Position numbers and translations under genes: made by a program
Shown: piece after piece, positions 29,482-38,277 of the stretch
How the letters are laid out: every line of letters begins with the position of its first letter
Position numbering within the stretch: position 1 is the first letter of the stretch
Notes under the pieces: model-generated
What the model saw: only the letters and a program-made list of their open reading frames with translations
The model's database searches: none
What the model was told of the DNA's origin: nothing
DNA from: Lactobacillus intestinalis
Lineage (GTDB): Bacteria; Bacillota; Bacilli; Lactobacillales; Lactobacillaceae
NCBI RefSeq assembly: GCF_024397795.1
Contig: NZ_CP072983.1
Span: 930,001-994,000, forward strand
Reading direction: 5' to 3'
DNA length: 64,000 nucleotides

Positions 29482-29492
29482 CCCTAACTATA

Positions 29493-29512
29493 AAAAAGAC
29501 TTTCGTCTTTTT
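29493..29512 (-). terminator. Terminator after the LysM gene
   Basis: AAAAAGAC / GTCTTTTT stem with a four-base loop followed on the minus strand by T residues, between the LysM protein gene and cmk. Confidence 0.75.
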
Positions 29513-29528
29513 CATCCTTTCTAAAAAA

Positions 29529-30056
29529 CTATTTAAGCTTAAGTGTTTGTCCAGTAACGACATTGGAAGAAACATCTAAGTCATTTAAATTAGCCAATTC
29601 AGCAACGCTCATTCCATGATCTGCTGCAATACTTGATAAACTTTCACCATCTTGAACTACATAAGTTTCTTCACTACTATCACTAGAAGATGAATCAGTT
29701 GCGGTAGTTGAATCATCACTTGATGAAGAACTTGAACTGGTCAAAGAACTAGAATTACTTAAAGCGCTTTTCTTTTTAGTATTAGTAGATTTCTTAGCTT
29801 TTTTCTTTGATGCTTTCTTTTTAGACTTAGAAGCCACAGTTTTAGTAGTCTGTTTTTCTTCAGCTTTTTGAGAATGTGTCGAAGCTTGGTGCCAAACAAT
29901 TGGAACTAGTGCAATTATGATTACTAGCAAAATAACAATCACTGCACCCCAACGGCTCGGGCCTCCCCCTCGATTATCTTGTTGCTCATCGTCTATGCTT
30001 CTAGACTTACTAGGACGTTCAACGTGCTTATATGGTCCCTTTGGCTTTTGATCCAT
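29529..30056 (-). CDS. Membrane-anchored LysM domain protein
   Basis: 175 residues: a short basic, proline-containing cytosolic N terminus (about 1-37), one membrane helix (AVIVILLVIIIALVPIV, about 38-54), a lysine-rich then serine/threonine/aspartate-rich low-complexity spacer (about 65-128) and one LysM domain at the C terminus (YVVQDGESLSSIAADHG to the end). The LysM should bind peptidoglycan from outside. The ATG at 30054-30056 is preceded by GGAGG at eight bases. It lies upstream of cmk in the same direction. No enzyme domain is present, so it is a wall-binding protein of unknown role. Confidence 0.85.
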   Translation of the reverse strand: MDQKPKGPYKHVERPSKSRSIDDEQQDNRGGGPSRWGAVIVILLVIIIALVPIVWHQASTHSQKAEEKQTTKTVASKSKKKASKKKAKKSTNTKKKSALSNSSSLTSSSSSSSDDSTTATDSSSSDSSEETYVVQDGESLSSIAADHGMSVAELANLNDLDVSSNVVTGQTLKLK

Positions 30057-30124
30057 TTGGCATTCCTCCAATCACTTAACTGCTTAATTTTAGCATACTT
30101 CTATTTATCTTTGAACATCAAAAA

Positions 30125-30151
30125 AGACCCGCTTTTAAAAGCGAGACTTCT
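30125..30151 (-). terminator. ribU terminator
   Basis: Stem around CTCGCTTTTAAAAGCGGG followed on the minus strand by CTTTTTT, just after the ribU stop. Confidence 0.78.
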
Positions 30152-30166
30152 AAAGTTTGTTTATTT

Positions 30167-30853
30167 CTAAATATTAAATTTTCTTCTGACAAATGGTTTA
30201 ATGTTTTTCAATACAGATTCAAACAATATATAAACTACTACACTGTTAATGACACCTTTAATAAGATTAAATGGAACAATTATTCCAAAAATATATGCAT
30301 TCATTGATGGCAAGTGAAGCAGTTGTCCTAAGTAAACCTTTTCTGTGAAGCTATATAAAGCTGCGTAACTATGAATTGCAGGAATATTGGCAATTGAAGT
30401 TACTGCATATACTGGAGTTAAAATAAACGCATTAGCAAGCGCTAAAATCAAAGTCATAGCAATACTCCCAATTACTAATCCTAAAATCGGAAGTAAATGA
30501 CCTTTTAAAGACTTTCTATTTTTAATTTCGACGCTCTTTGCAATCCAATAAAATGGCAAAGCGAATGAAATAGAAGCCAGAAATGCAGCAATTTGACCTA
30601 CTAAGCTTGGCAGTGCAAAGCCACTAAATACCAAACTCAATAAGGTACGGATAAAAGCAATAAATATTCCAGGCCCCGCTCCAAAAATAAACATCCCAAT
30701 CGTAATAATTACATCTGAAAAGTCGAATTTTAAGAATCCTACTCCTGGCATAATCGGAAATTCAATTTTCATCACTACAAAAGCGAAAGCTCCAATTAGT
30801 GCATAGGCGATTATATTAGCTAAGCTACTAGATTTACGTTGAACTTGTTCCAT
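30167..30853 (-). CDS. ribU: Riboflavin-specific S component of an ECF transporter
   Basis: 228 residues with six predicted membrane helices. S components bind the vitamin and dock on the shared EcfAA'T module, encoded elsewhere. The start of the first helix (IIAYALIGAFAFVVM), the FPIMPGVGFLKFDFSD motif (about 52-67) and GPGIFIAFIRTLLSL match RibU. The clinching evidence is the FMN riboswitch and terminator directly upstream. There are no riboflavin synthesis genes in the window, consistent with a strain that imports the vitamin, though that cannot be shown here. Confidence 0.93.
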   Translation of the reverse strand: MEQVQRKSSSLANIIAYALIGAFAFVVMKIEFPIMPGVGFLKFDFSDVIITIGMFIFGAGPGIFIAFIRTLLSLVFSGFALPSLVGQIAAFLASISFALPFYWIAKSVEIKNRKSLKGHLLPILGLVIGSIAMTLILALANAFILTPVYAVTSIANIPAIHSYAALYSFTEKVYLGQLLHLPSMNAYIFGIIVPFNLIKGVINSVVVYILFESVLKNIKPFVRRKFNI

Positions 30854-30873
30854 ATATACTTACCTCCATAACA

Positions 30874-30903
30874 AAAGGTCTGCTGCTTCAGCAACAGACC
30901 TTT
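30874..30903 (-). terminator. Attenuator terminator of ribU
   Basis: Stem AAAGGTCTG / CAGACCTTT with an inner TGCT/AGCA extension and following TTTTGTT on the minus strand. It stands between the FMN aptamer and the ribU ribosome binding site (GGAGG), as expected for ligand-controlled termination. Confidence 0.85.
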
Positions 30904-30937
30904 AAAAGTAAGTATTATCTTTTTCTTTTGTTAGTCT

Positions 30938-31044
30938 GTCTTCTCTCATCTAGACTTTAACTATCGGTATCTTAACAGATTCAGCCACATACGTGGGTCG
31001 CGGACTTTCACCGCCGGTCGGGAATTTCACCCTGCCCTGAAGAC
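30938..31044 (-). ncRNA. FMN riboswitch (RFN element)
   Basis: On the minus strand the conserved RFN core is readable: GGGCAGGGTGAAATTCCCGA, CCGGCGGTGAAAGTCCGCGA and, near the 3' end, AAAGTCTAGATGAGAGAAGA. The closing P1 stem is GTCTTC (31039-31044) with GAAGAC (30938-30943). It controls the following ribU by FMN-dependent termination. Confidence 0.95.
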
Positions 31045-31076
31045 AACAAACTTAATATTCAATTTACAGTTTCATC

Positions 31077-31796
31077 TTAGTCCAAGTGTTTCAATCTGTC
31101 AACTTCTTTGAGCGACAATTCCCGGTATTCTCCAGATGTAAGGGATTGCAAATCCAAAAATGCATAACGCTCTCTAGACAATTTTTGGACTGGATGCCCC
31201 ACTGCTTTAAACATCTTTTTAACTTGATGATAATGCCCTTCATGAATTGTTAGTTGGACAATCTGAGTATTTTTTCGTTTATTAGTCTTTAAAATTTTAA
31301 CCTTTGCCGGCGCACTTTTATGTTTATCAAAAACTACTCCATTGACTAAAGCCTTTATTTGTTGAGGTTCTAGAATCCCTTCTATCTTCGCTACATAGAC
31401 TTTAGGAACTTCATGCCGCGGATGCATTAATAAATTAGCCAATTCACCATCATTAGTCATCAAAAGAAGACCTGAAGTGTCATAGTCCAATCTTCCCACA
31501 GGATATACTCGATAAGGAATATCCTCAAAGAAATCAACTACTGTCTTTCGTCCTTTATTATCGCTAGCTGTAGAAACTACACCACGTGGCTTATAAAAAA
31601 GATAAGTATGTAAACTTTCTCTTTCAATAGGTTCTCCATCTACAGTAATATTACTAAAAGTCTCTACTTTTGTTCCCAGCTTAGTAACTATTTTTCCGTC
31701 TACACGCACTCGACCGGCAACAATCATCTTCTCTGCCTTACGTCTTGAAGCAATTCCTGCTTCTGCAATTACCTTTTGAAGTCTTTCTAACGCCAT
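31077..31796 (-). CDS. rluB: Pseudouridine synthase of the RsuA/RluB family
   Basis: 239 residues. An N-terminal S4 RNA-binding domain (LQKVIAEAGIASRRKAEKMI, about 5-24) precedes the catalytic domain with GRLDYDTSGLLLMTNDGE (about 102-119), whose aspartate is the nucleophile. It probably modifies U2605-equivalent of 23S rRNA (RluB). It starts two bases after scpB, the usual Firmicute order, and is the last gene of the cvfB-xerD-ribT-scpA-scpB-rluB run. Confidence 0.93.
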   Translation of the reverse strand: MALERLQKVIAEAGIASRRKAEKMIVAGRVRVDGKIVTKLGTKVETFSNITVDGEPIERESLHTYLFYKPRGVVSTASDNKGRKTVVDFFEDIPYRVYPVGRLDYDTSGLLLMTNDGELANLLMHPRHEVPKVYVAKIEGILEPQQIKALVNGVVFDKHKSAPAKVKILKTNKRKNTQIVQLTIHEGHYHQVKKMFKAVGHPVQKLSRERYAFLDLQSLTSGEYRELSLKEVDRLKHLD

Positions 31797-31798
31797 AT

Positions 31799-32386
31799 TT
31801 AACTCTCCTCACTTTCATTCTCTTTATCTTTTAATTTAAACAAATCTACTTCTGATTCGGAACTTACTTCATCTTCGAAATTTTCAATCAATGGTAAGTC
31901 TGCTAAACTTTCATATCCAAAATATTGCAAAAAATAATCAGTTGTAATATACAAGTTTGGATTCCCAGGGGCGTTCTTTTTTCCACTAGCTTTAATCAAA
32001 CCACGCCAAACCAAAGTTTGAATCGCTCCAGAAGAATTAACTCCACGAATATCGTCAATTTCCACTCTAGTGATTGGTTGTTTATAAGCTACTATCGCTA
32101 AAATTTCTAAAGCAGATTGACTAATTCCTTTACTAAGGTCCTTTTGAAAGTATTTTTCAATAATTTTACTAGTTTCAGGACGAGTGGTTAACTTATATGT
32201 TTGATTAACATGAATAGCTTGCAACCCATTGTCTGGGTCTTTTTCAAGCTTATCTTTTAAATTCATAAATAAAGCTTCTAACTCTGTTTCATTGAGCTCT
32301 AAAAGTCCACAAAGGACACTTTTATCTAGCCCTTCATCCCCAGCAACGTATAATAAAGCTTCTAAATTTGCAATTTTAGTGGCCAT
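31799..32386 (-). CDS. scpB: Segregation and condensation protein B
   Basis: 195 residues, two winged-helix domains (about 5-85 and 90-165) and an acidic tail. ScpB is the kite subunit of the Smc-ScpAB condensin that organises and separates chromosomes. The conserved region [30 protein letters not shown] (about 91-120) is clear. It overlaps the end of scpA by 11 bases, so translation is coupled. Confidence 0.95.
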   Translation of the reverse strand: MATKIANLEALLYVAGDEGLDKSVLCGLLELNETELEALFMNLKDKLEKDPDNGLQAIHVNQTYKLTTRPETSKIIEKYFQKDLSKGISQSALEILAIVAYKQPITRVEIDDIRGVNSSGAIQTLVWRGLIKASGKKNAPGNPNLYITTDYFLQYFGYESLADLPLIENFEDEVSSESEVDLFKLKDKENESEES

Positions 32387-33110
32387 TTTTATTTATTCCT
32401 TTTATATTTAGATCTCCAAAAGTTATAGATTGAGTAACAATTATATCTTTATTTTTGCTCAATTCTAATACTGCTAAAAACAATCCTATTACATCAGAAA
32501 TATTACTCAATTCATTAATACAAGAAAAAAAGCTCACTTCTTTTCCTACACTCACTTTATTCTTCAAATATGAGCACATTTCAGTAATAGATCTTTCTTT
32601 TACTTCCACCATCGCAGAATCAGGATGCTTTATTTTCAGTTTTCTCATAACAAAGGCAAATGTATGAGCCAATTCATCAGAACTTATTTGTCCTAAAGGT
32701 AATTTTTGCAACTTTTTATCTTTAGAGACACTCGCTTCCTTAGAAACTGTAACAGGCAAACTATCATTTCGCTGTTTGAAATATTCCGAAATCTTTTTAA
32801 AAACAGAATATTGAACCAATTGTTGCACAAGTTCATCACGTGGATCTTCTTCGACTACATTTTCAACAAAATCATTCTGCGGCAACAAGTATTGTGACTT
32901 TATTCTTAACAAAGTTGAAGACATCACAAAATACTCTCCAGCAATTTGTAAATTAAGTTGTTGCATTTGCTTCAAATAATCTAAATACTGACTTGTAATT
33001 TGAGCAATTGGAATATCATAAATATTAATCTCTTGTGACTGGATCAAATGTAAAAGTAAATCCAATGGCCCCTCAAAGTTGGGTAATTCTAATGTTAAAT
33101 CTTTATTCAT
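32376..33110 (-). CDS. scpA: Segregation and condensation protein A (kleisin)
   Basis: 244 residues. The N-terminal [25 protein letters not shown] (residues 9-33) is the kleisin helix that binds the Smc neck; the C-terminal winged helix binds the Smc head. It overlaps ribT by eight bases and scpB by eleven bases. Identification is certain. Confidence 0.95.
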   Translation of the reverse strand: MNKDLTLELPNFEGPLDLLLHLIQSQEINIYDIPIAQITSQYLDYLKQMQQLNLQIAGEYFVMSSTLLRIKSQYLLPQNDFVENVVEEDPRDELVQQLVQYSVFKKISEYFKQRNDSLPVTVSKEASVSKDKKLQKLPLGQISSDELAHTFAFVMRKLKIKHPDSAMVEVKERSITEMCSYLKNKVSVGKEVSFFSCINELSNISDVIGLFLAVLELSKNKDIIVTQSITFGDLNIKGINKNGH

Positions 33111-33459
33111 GTGGTTTATCTAAATATTTAATCAAATAAGTATATTCGGGCACTGTCGTCACTTTTTCACCCGGATGCGCCTTAATAAGATCTCGTAAAA
33201 TATCTACTTCGTATTTTTCCTCACGAAATCCTGGCGCCAATGAAATATAGCGAACAACAATAAATCGATTATTAACTTGCGTTCCTACTACTCCAATATA
33301 ATTTGAGTGATCATCTTTATATAAATATAATTTAAAATCATCACTATCACGATTAAGTTGTATTTCTTCTTGTAAATTCTGTAAATTCTTGAAATCTGGT
33401 AGATAAGAAAGTAATCCCATCGCCGTCTTTTCGTTGTCTTTTTTATATTCAGCTAGCAT
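33103..33459 (-). CDS. ribT: RibT-like GNAT-fold protein
   Basis: 118 residues. It resembles RibT, a short GNAT-type acetyltransferase-like protein found beside scpA in Bacilli; in B. subtilis it ends the riboflavin operon. The core strands IGVVGTQ and FIVVRYISLAPGFREEKYEVDILRDLI (about 56-95) match the acyl-CoA fold, but substrate and activity are not known. The ATG at 33457-33459 follows AGGTGA. It lies between xerD and scpA, overlapping scpA. Here it is far from the FMN riboswitch, so its link to riboflavin is by name only. Confidence 0.75.
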   Translation of the reverse strand: MLAEYKKDNEKTAMGLLSYLPDFKNLQNLQEEIQLNRDSDDFKLYLYKDDHSNYIGVVGTQVNNRFIVVRYISLAPGFREEKYEVDILRDLIKAHPGEKVTTVPEYTYLIKYLDKPHE

Positions 33460-33467
33460 CAAATCAC

Positions 33468-34358
33468 CTAAATTCGTGGATAAGTTTTTTGATAAACATC
33501 CAAAATTTGCTTTTGAGACAAATTCCCATACATCCCATTTAAATTATTTGAGCGTCCTAAAATTTCTTGAACTACTCGAAAATCTGCTCCATTTTCTAAC
33601 ATTTGCGCTGCAAAACTTTGACGCAAAGTATGAGGCGTAATTTCCTTATCTAACTCAGCTTTAACAGCATACCTTTTAATAATTTGCCAAACTGCCTGCC
33701 GGGTTAAAGGCTTTCCTCGATTATTCAAAAAAACATAATCTTCCATCCCTGCTTTTAAAAGCAACTCATATGCTTTATCTTGATACTCCTTGAGCCACTT
33801 TAAAGCATTTACACTAATCGGAATTAAACGCTCTTTGGTTTCATCACTAGAAATTTTCAATAACTGCAAATCAGCATGAATGTCACTAAACTTCAAGTTA
33901 ATCGCTTCACTCACCTTCATTCCCGTAGCATATAAAGTCTCTAGTAAAGCGCGATCTCTTAGTCCTAAACTATTTTTGAGGTTAGGCTGATTTAATAAAA
34001 GCGCAACCTCAGATTGAACCAAAACGACTGGCTGCCGAAATTCTTTTTGTGGTGCATCAATTTCAATCATTGGATTTAATTTCTGAATATTTTTTCGCGC
34101 TAACCATTGATAAAACTTTCGCAAACTGGAAATCATCCGACTAATCGAACTAGCAGCTTTATTTTCTTGATGTTGCTGTGCCAAAAAAGCTTCAATATCA
34201 ATTGCCTCTGTGGGCCAGGAAGTTATATTTCTACTTTTCAAAAACGTCAAGAATTCCAGCAAATCTTGGCGATAAGCCACAATAGTATTATTACTTAATC
34301 CCCGTTCAATATTACAAAATTGCAAGTAATCCTCTATCTGCTTTTGCAAATTATTCAT
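33468..34358 (-). CDS. xerD: XerD-family tyrosine recombinase with altered catalytic residues
   Basis: 296 residues, the normal XerD length: a core-binding SAM-like domain (about 1-90) and a catalytic domain (about 108-290). Counting against E. coli XerD (R148, K172, H244, R247, H270, Y279), this protein has K148 in ATGMKVSEA, K175, H243, R246 in HTLRQSF, R269 in LGRSN, and Y277 in GMYGN. Thus the first arginine is lysine and the last histidine is arginine, while the nucleophile tyrosine remains. It sits between cvfB (8-base overlap) and ribT, the place of the catalytically defective XerD-like protein of streptococci. It may not cut DNA. The name is by position and fold. Confidence 0.8.
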   Translation of the reverse strand: MNNLQKQIEDYLQFCNIERGLSNNTIVAYRQDLLEFLTFLKSRNITSWPTEAIDIEAFLAQQHQENKAASSISRMISSLRKFYQWLARKNIQKLNPMIEIDAPQKEFRQPVVLVQSEVALLLNQPNLKNSLGLRDRALLETLYATGMKVSEAINLKFSDIHADLQLLKISSDETKERLIPISVNALKWLKEYQDKAYELLLKAGMEDYVFLNNRGKPLTRQAVWQIIKRYAVKAELDKEITPHTLRQSFAAQMLENGADFRVVQEILGRSNNLNGMYGNLSQKQILDVYQKTYPRI

Positions 34359-35238
34359 CGTTATCGCTTTCTGGATCGTGAATTAATGTAATTGTTCCTG
34401 CTTCTTTATCTTCGCTGATTAAACCAGCTTTAAGCAAGTGGCCCAAAGCACGTTTAAAAGCAGATTTAGAAATTCCAAAATAATTCTTTATTTCTTGCGC
34501 ATCTGATTTGTCATAAAATGGCAAAGTTTTAATTTCTTTTCTGCGTAAACTCATTAAAATCATTTGAGCATCATCATCAATTTCTTCAAACGCACGTGGT
34601 AAATTACTTAAGTTTAAGCGGCCATATTGACTCACTCCGATTACCCGTCCTCTAAATTGTTCTCCTAAACGAAGAGGACATCCCATTTGAGACTCATGAA
34701 CAAAGCCTAAGTAATAATCACTAGTTAAAACAAAAGCTCCAATATCACGGCTTGCATAAACGGTGGCAAAGACATCTTTATTCTTCATATCCTTAGGAAA
34801 ATTAGCTGCAATTTGATCAAAAATATTTTCATCGGCTAACTTAGCCCAAATTCGATCTTTTTCATCAGTTTCGAGCCTTACTAATAAACGATCATCTTTA
34901 CGAGGCCAATTACTTTTATCACGAGGAAGGTCATCAAGTGAGACAACTACATCTTTATCAGGCAAGCCAATATCCACAAATACTCCCAGTCCTGGTCGCA
35001 CTTCAGTTACCTTTCCCCATCCATATTGATCTGGCTGAGCAAATGGCAAAAATTGTGTCATTTCACGGTCATGGTTTTTATTATCATAAATAAATCCTGT
35101 GATTTCATCTCCCAATTTGGGAATTTCATCTTGCGTAATCTCATGACGCTTTAACTCATAAGTGATTCCATCAATTTGAACATAATAAGCGTCTTCGTTT
35201 TGATCAATTATTTTACCAGTTTCAATTGTTCCAAGCAT
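34351..35238 (-). CDS. cvfB: CvfB family S1 RNA-binding protein
   Basis: 295 residues. Three S1/OB-type domains (about 1-65, 70-135, 145-215; YGWGKVTEVRPGLGVFVDIGLP is typical) and a C-terminal winged helix (KEIKTLPFYDKSDAQEIKNYFGISKSAFKRALGHLLKAGLI). CvfB of S. aureus binds RNA and affects virulence gene expression; YitL of B. subtilis is the homologue. First gene of the run with xerD-ribT-scpAB-rluB, overlapping xerD by eight bases. Confidence 0.87.
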   Translation of the reverse strand: MLGTIETGKIIDQNEDAYYVQIDGITYELKRHEITQDEIPKLGDEITGFIYDNKNHDREMTQFLPFAQPDQYGWGKVTEVRPGLGVFVDIGLPDKDVVVSLDDLPRDKSNWPRKDDRLLVRLETDEKDRIWAKLADENIFDQIAANFPKDMKNKDVFATVYASRDIGAFVLTSDYYLGFVHESQMGCPLRLGEQFRGRVIGVSQYGRLNLSNLPRAFEEIDDDAQMILMSLRRKEIKTLPFYDKSDAQEIKNYFGISKSAFKRALGHLLKAGLISEDKEAGTITLIHDPESDNDE

Positions 35239-35296
35239 AATTGATTCCTCCTACTTTACATATTTCTTATTATTAGTATACGCAAATTTTGAGCAA

Positions 35297-35332
35297 AATA
35301 AAATAGCCAGCCCTTGAGCTGACTATTTTATT
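35297..35332 (-). terminator. pyk terminator
   Basis: AATAAAATAG-CAGC / GCTG-CTATTTTATT stem with one mismatch and a six-base loop, followed by TTTTG on the minus strand; ends the pfkA-pyk transcript. Confidence 0.82.
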
Positions 35333-35351
35333 AATTATTTATCTCTTTTAA

Positions 35352-37121
35352 TTAAAGGTTTGAGATTTCGCCTTGGTAAATAGCACCACGACGTGCGTCA
35401 ACAGTGATAGTTGAACCATCAGAAATCTTTTCAGTTGCATCAGTAGTACCAACAACAACTGGGATACCTAATGACAAACCAACAACTGCTGCGTGTGAAG
35501 TTAAACCTGAAGCTTCAACGACTAAACCTGAAGCCTTCTTGATAGCTGGCATGTAGTCAGGGTCAGTAGTCTTAGCAACTAAGATGTCGCCTTCCTTAAC
35601 CTTGCTATTTGCTTCTTCTGCTGAATTTGCAACAACAGCCTTGCCAACTACTGAACCGTTACCTACACCTAAACCTTGTGCAAGCTTGTTACCGATGATT
35701 TGTAACTTCATAACGTTAGTAGTACCTGATTCACCAACTGGAACACCAGCAACGATGATTACAAGGTCGCCATCCTTAACAAGACCTTCTTGCTTAGCAA
35801 CTTCTGCTGCCTTTTCGAACATGTCATCAGTTGAGCTAGGCTTGTCAGTCAATACTGGAGTTACACCCCAAACAACTGCTAATGAGTGTTGAATCTTTTC
35901 ATCGAAAGTCATAGCAACGATATCAGCGTTTGGACGGTACTTAGAAATCATACGTGCAGTGTAACCTGACTTAGTTGCAGCAATAATAGTCTTAACGCCT
36001 AATTCTTGTGCAGTACGTACAACTGATTCACCGATAGCTTCAGTAACGTTTGAACCCTTGTAGTCTTCAAATCTTTGAAGAGCTAAAGTGTTACGCTTAA
36101 GCATTTGTTCTTCAGTACGTTCATCAATTTCAGCCATAGCCTTAACAGCCTTAACTGGGTATAAACCGTTTGCTGATTCACCTGAAAGCATAGTTGCGTC
36201 AGTACCGTCAAGAACTGCGTTAGCAACGTCAGAAACTTCAGCACGAGTTGGACGTGGGTTTTCTTGCATTGAGTCAAGCATTTGAGTAGCAGTAATAACT
36301 GGCTTACCAAGTGCGTTAGCTCTTCTGATCAAGTCCTTTTGTACAAATGGAACTTCCATGAATGGAATTTCAACACCCATGTCACCACGAGCAACCATCA
36401 AACCATCTGAAACTTGTAAAATTTCGTCAGCGTTGTTGATACCTTCTTGTGATTCGATCTTAGGGAAGATCTTAACGTAATCAGCACCTGCTGCTTCACA
36501 AAGCTTACGGATGTCTAAGATATCTTGAGCCTTACGTGCGAATGAAGCAAAGATAAAGTTAATACCTTCCTTCAAACCAAAGTTAATGTCATCAGTATCC
36601 TTTTGAGTGATACCTGGAAGGCGAATTTCAACACCTGGAGCGTTAACACCCTTCTTTGATCCGATCAAACCAGTGTTTTGAGCTTCACAAACGAGTTCCT
36701 TCTTATCGTCGTCTTTTTCCTTAATCAAAAGGTCTACTAAACCATCATCGATTAATACGTGACCACCAACGTGAGTATCATCGTACAAACCTGGGTAAGT
36801 TACGTGGATCATGTCCTTGTTACCTGGCTTAGTTGCATCCATAGAAATACGGATCTTGTCACCAGTGTTAATAGTGAACTTACCACCTTCTTGGTCAGTA
36901 GTTCTAATTTCAGCACCCTTAGTATCAAGAGCGATGCCAAGAAGCTTGCCAGTATTCTTTTCTACTTCACGAACCATGTTCATACGAGCACGGTGTTCTT
37001 CGTGGTCTCCGTGTGAGAAGTTAAAACGGAATACGTTTGCACCAGCATTTGCTAAAGCAGTAATAGTTTCAATATCATTTGAAGCTGGCCCTAAAGTACT
37101 AACAATCTTGGTTTTCTTCAT
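35352..37121 (-). CDS. pyk: Pyruvate kinase with C-terminal PEP-utiliser domain
   Basis: Converts PEP and ADP to pyruvate and ATP. 589 residues: TIM barrel with B domain (FNFSHG about 33-38; MVARGDMGVEIPF about 242-254; TATQMLDSM about 277-285), the C domain, and an extra C-terminal 110-residue domain (GLTSHAAVVGLSLGIPVVVGT) related to the phosphohistidine domain of PEP synthases, usual in Gram-positive enzymes. The histidine of TSHA is retained. It follows pfkA by 29 bases in one operon; codons are strongly biased as in a major glycolytic gene. Confidence 0.96.
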   Translation of the reverse strand: MKKTKIVSTLGPASNDIETITALANAGANVFRFNFSHGDHEEHRARMNMVREVEKNTGKLLGIALDTKGAEIRTTDQEGGKFTINTGDKIRISMDATKPGNKDMIHVTYPGLYDDTHVGGHVLIDDGLVDLLIKEKDDDKKELVCEAQNTGLIGSKKGVNAPGVEIRLPGITQKDTDDINFGLKEGINFIFASFARKAQDILDIRKLCEAAGADYVKIFPKIESQEGINNADEILQVSDGLMVARGDMGVEIPFMEVPFVQKDLIRRANALGKPVITATQMLDSMQENPRPTRAEVSDVANAVLDGTDATMLSGESANGLYPVKAVKAMAEIDERTEEQMLKRNTLALQRFEDYKGSNVTEAIGESVVRTAQELGVKTIIAATKSGYTARMISKYRPNADIVAMTFDEKIQHSLAVVWGVTPVLTDKPSSTDDMFEKAAEVAKQEGLVKDGDLVIIVAGVPVGESGTTNVMKLQIIGNKLAQGLGVGNGSVVGKAVVANSAEEANSKVKEGDILVAKTTDPDYMPAIKKASGLVVEASGLTSHAAVVGLSLGIPVVVGTTDATEKISDGSTITVDARRGAIYQGEISNL

Positions 37122-37150
37122 TATTTATAAATCCTCTCCAACAAAATCGA

Positions 37151-38113
37151 CTAATTTTTAGTCATTTCTTTATTAACATCCAACAGTGTGAAATCGCCGT
37201 GGTGCTTTCCATCAAACAGATCAAGAATGTCGTGGGTATTAAGCTTTCCACCATCCATGCCGACAGCTAAACCGCCTTTTCCATCGAGAAGTAGATTTAC
37301 AGCATAATTACCCATCTTAGTGGCATTTACTCTATCTTCAACTGTTGGTGAACCACCACGTTGCATATGGCCAAGAACATTGGCACGAGCATCAAAGTCA
37401 CCATACTTTAGAAGTTCTTTTCTAAAGTCTTCAGCACTCATAACGCCTTCTGCCAATACTACAAGGCCATGGTCTTTACCATCTGCAAAGTTTTGTTTAA
37501 TGGTTTCAGCAATTTCCTGAACGTCGTAAGGACGTTCAGGAATAACAATTGCATCAGCTCCACTAGCTACACCAACACGCATAGCAATATCTCCACATTC
37601 ACGACCCATTACATTAACAATGAATACGCGGTGGTGACTACTTGCTGTGTCGCGAATCTTATCAATCGCGTCCATAGCAGTACGACAAGCAGAATCATAA
37701 CCGATAGTGTAATCAGTATAAGGAATATCATTATCGATAGTTCCTGGTAAACCAATTGAATTAATGCCAAGACGAGTCAAAGCTAAAGCACCATGGTAAG
37801 ATCCGTCACCGCCAATAACGATAACAGCATCAATTCCATGCTCTCTTAATTGTTCTGCACCCTTCTTTTGCACTTCTTCTTGTGCAAATTCTGGAAAACG
37901 TGCTGAATACAAGAAAGTACCACCTTGACTAATCTTATGGTCGACATCTTCCGCAGTTAACGGAACAAAGTCACCAGCTACTAAGCCAGCAAAACCATAA
38001 CGAATTCCAAAGACTTCAAGTCCGTGATGGATAGCAGTCTTTGTAACGGCTCTGATTGCTGCATTCATACCAGGGGCGTCGCCACCACTGGTTAAAATAC
38101 CAATCCGTTTCAT
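37151..38113 (-). CDS. pfkA: ATP-dependent 6-phosphofructokinase
   Basis: Phosphorylates fructose-6-phosphate, the committed step of glycolysis. 320 residues. [18 protein letters not shown] (about 4-21), GGDGSYHGA (about 102-110), PGTIDNDI (about 124-131, catalytic Asp) and [10 protein letters not shown] (about 170-179). First gene of pfkA-pyk. Upstream are an extended -10 (38161-38166), a long hairpin and a cre-like site (38232-38245). Its presence does not prove full glycolytic flux, but johnsonii-type lactobacilli are homofermentative. Confidence 0.97.
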   Translation of the reverse strand: MKRIGILTSGGDAPGMNAAIRAVTKTAIHHGLEVFGIRYGFAGLVAGDFVPLTAEDVDHKISQGGTFLYSARFPEFAQEEVQKKGAEQLREHGIDAVIVIGGDGSYHGALALTRLGINSIGLPGTIDNDIPYTDYTIGYDSACRTAMDAIDKIRDTASSHHRVFIVNVMGRECGDIAMRVGVASGADAIVIPERPYDVQEIAETIKQNFADGKDHGLVVLAEGVMSAEDFRKELLKYGDFDARANVLGHMQRGGSPTVEDRVNATKMGNYAVNLLLDGKGGLAVGMDGGKLNTHDILDLFDGKHHGDFTLLDVNKEMTKN

Positions 38114-38160
38114 GAATTCACCTCATCATGATTATTTGTGTAATTTCTCACATCACATAA

Positions 38161-38168
38161 ATATTACC
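38161..38168 (-). promoter_or_regulatory. Extended -10 promoter of pfkA-pyk
   Basis: On the minus strand TGG-TAATAT (TG at -14/-15 with a -10 of TAATAT) lies about 48 bases upstream of the pfkA start codon. No good -35 is seen; the region is occupied by one arm of the hairpin at 38168-38200. Confidence 0.5.
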
Positions 38169-38200
38169 ATTTTTTTGAGCAAAAATCTCATAAAAAATGG
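38168..38200. repeat. Inverted repeat upstream of pfkA
   Basis: CCATTTTTT-TGAG and its inverse CTCA-AAAAAATGG, 13 bp with one bulge. It lacks a U run on either strand, so it is more likely an operator or structural element than a terminator; it may also mark the end of dnaE. Confidence 0.5.
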
Positions 38201-38231
38201 TTTAATTTGTTGATTTAACGCGCTTTTTTGA

Positions 38232-38245
38232 TGTTAGCGCTGTCA
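38232..38245. promoter_or_regulatory. cre-like CcpA site upstream of pfkA
   Basis: TGTTAGCGCTGTCA fits the cre consensus TGNAANCGNWNNCW at 13 of 14 positions on the better strand. It is about 80 bases before the likely transcription start, a position that in other Gram-positives can allow activation. Confidence 0.5.
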
Positions 38246-38277
38246 AGTATTATCGCACTAAGATCGAATTTTTAAAT

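Noticed and set aside
36083..37161. Several overlapping antisense frames in pyk
   Set aside because: They result from the strongly biased codon use of pyk, which suppresses stops in other frames.
38241..38246. TTGACA (minus strand) as -35 box for pfkA
   Set aside because: No -10 element at 16-18 bases; the next AT-rich hexamer is 22 bases away. The sequence is better explained as part of the cre-like site.
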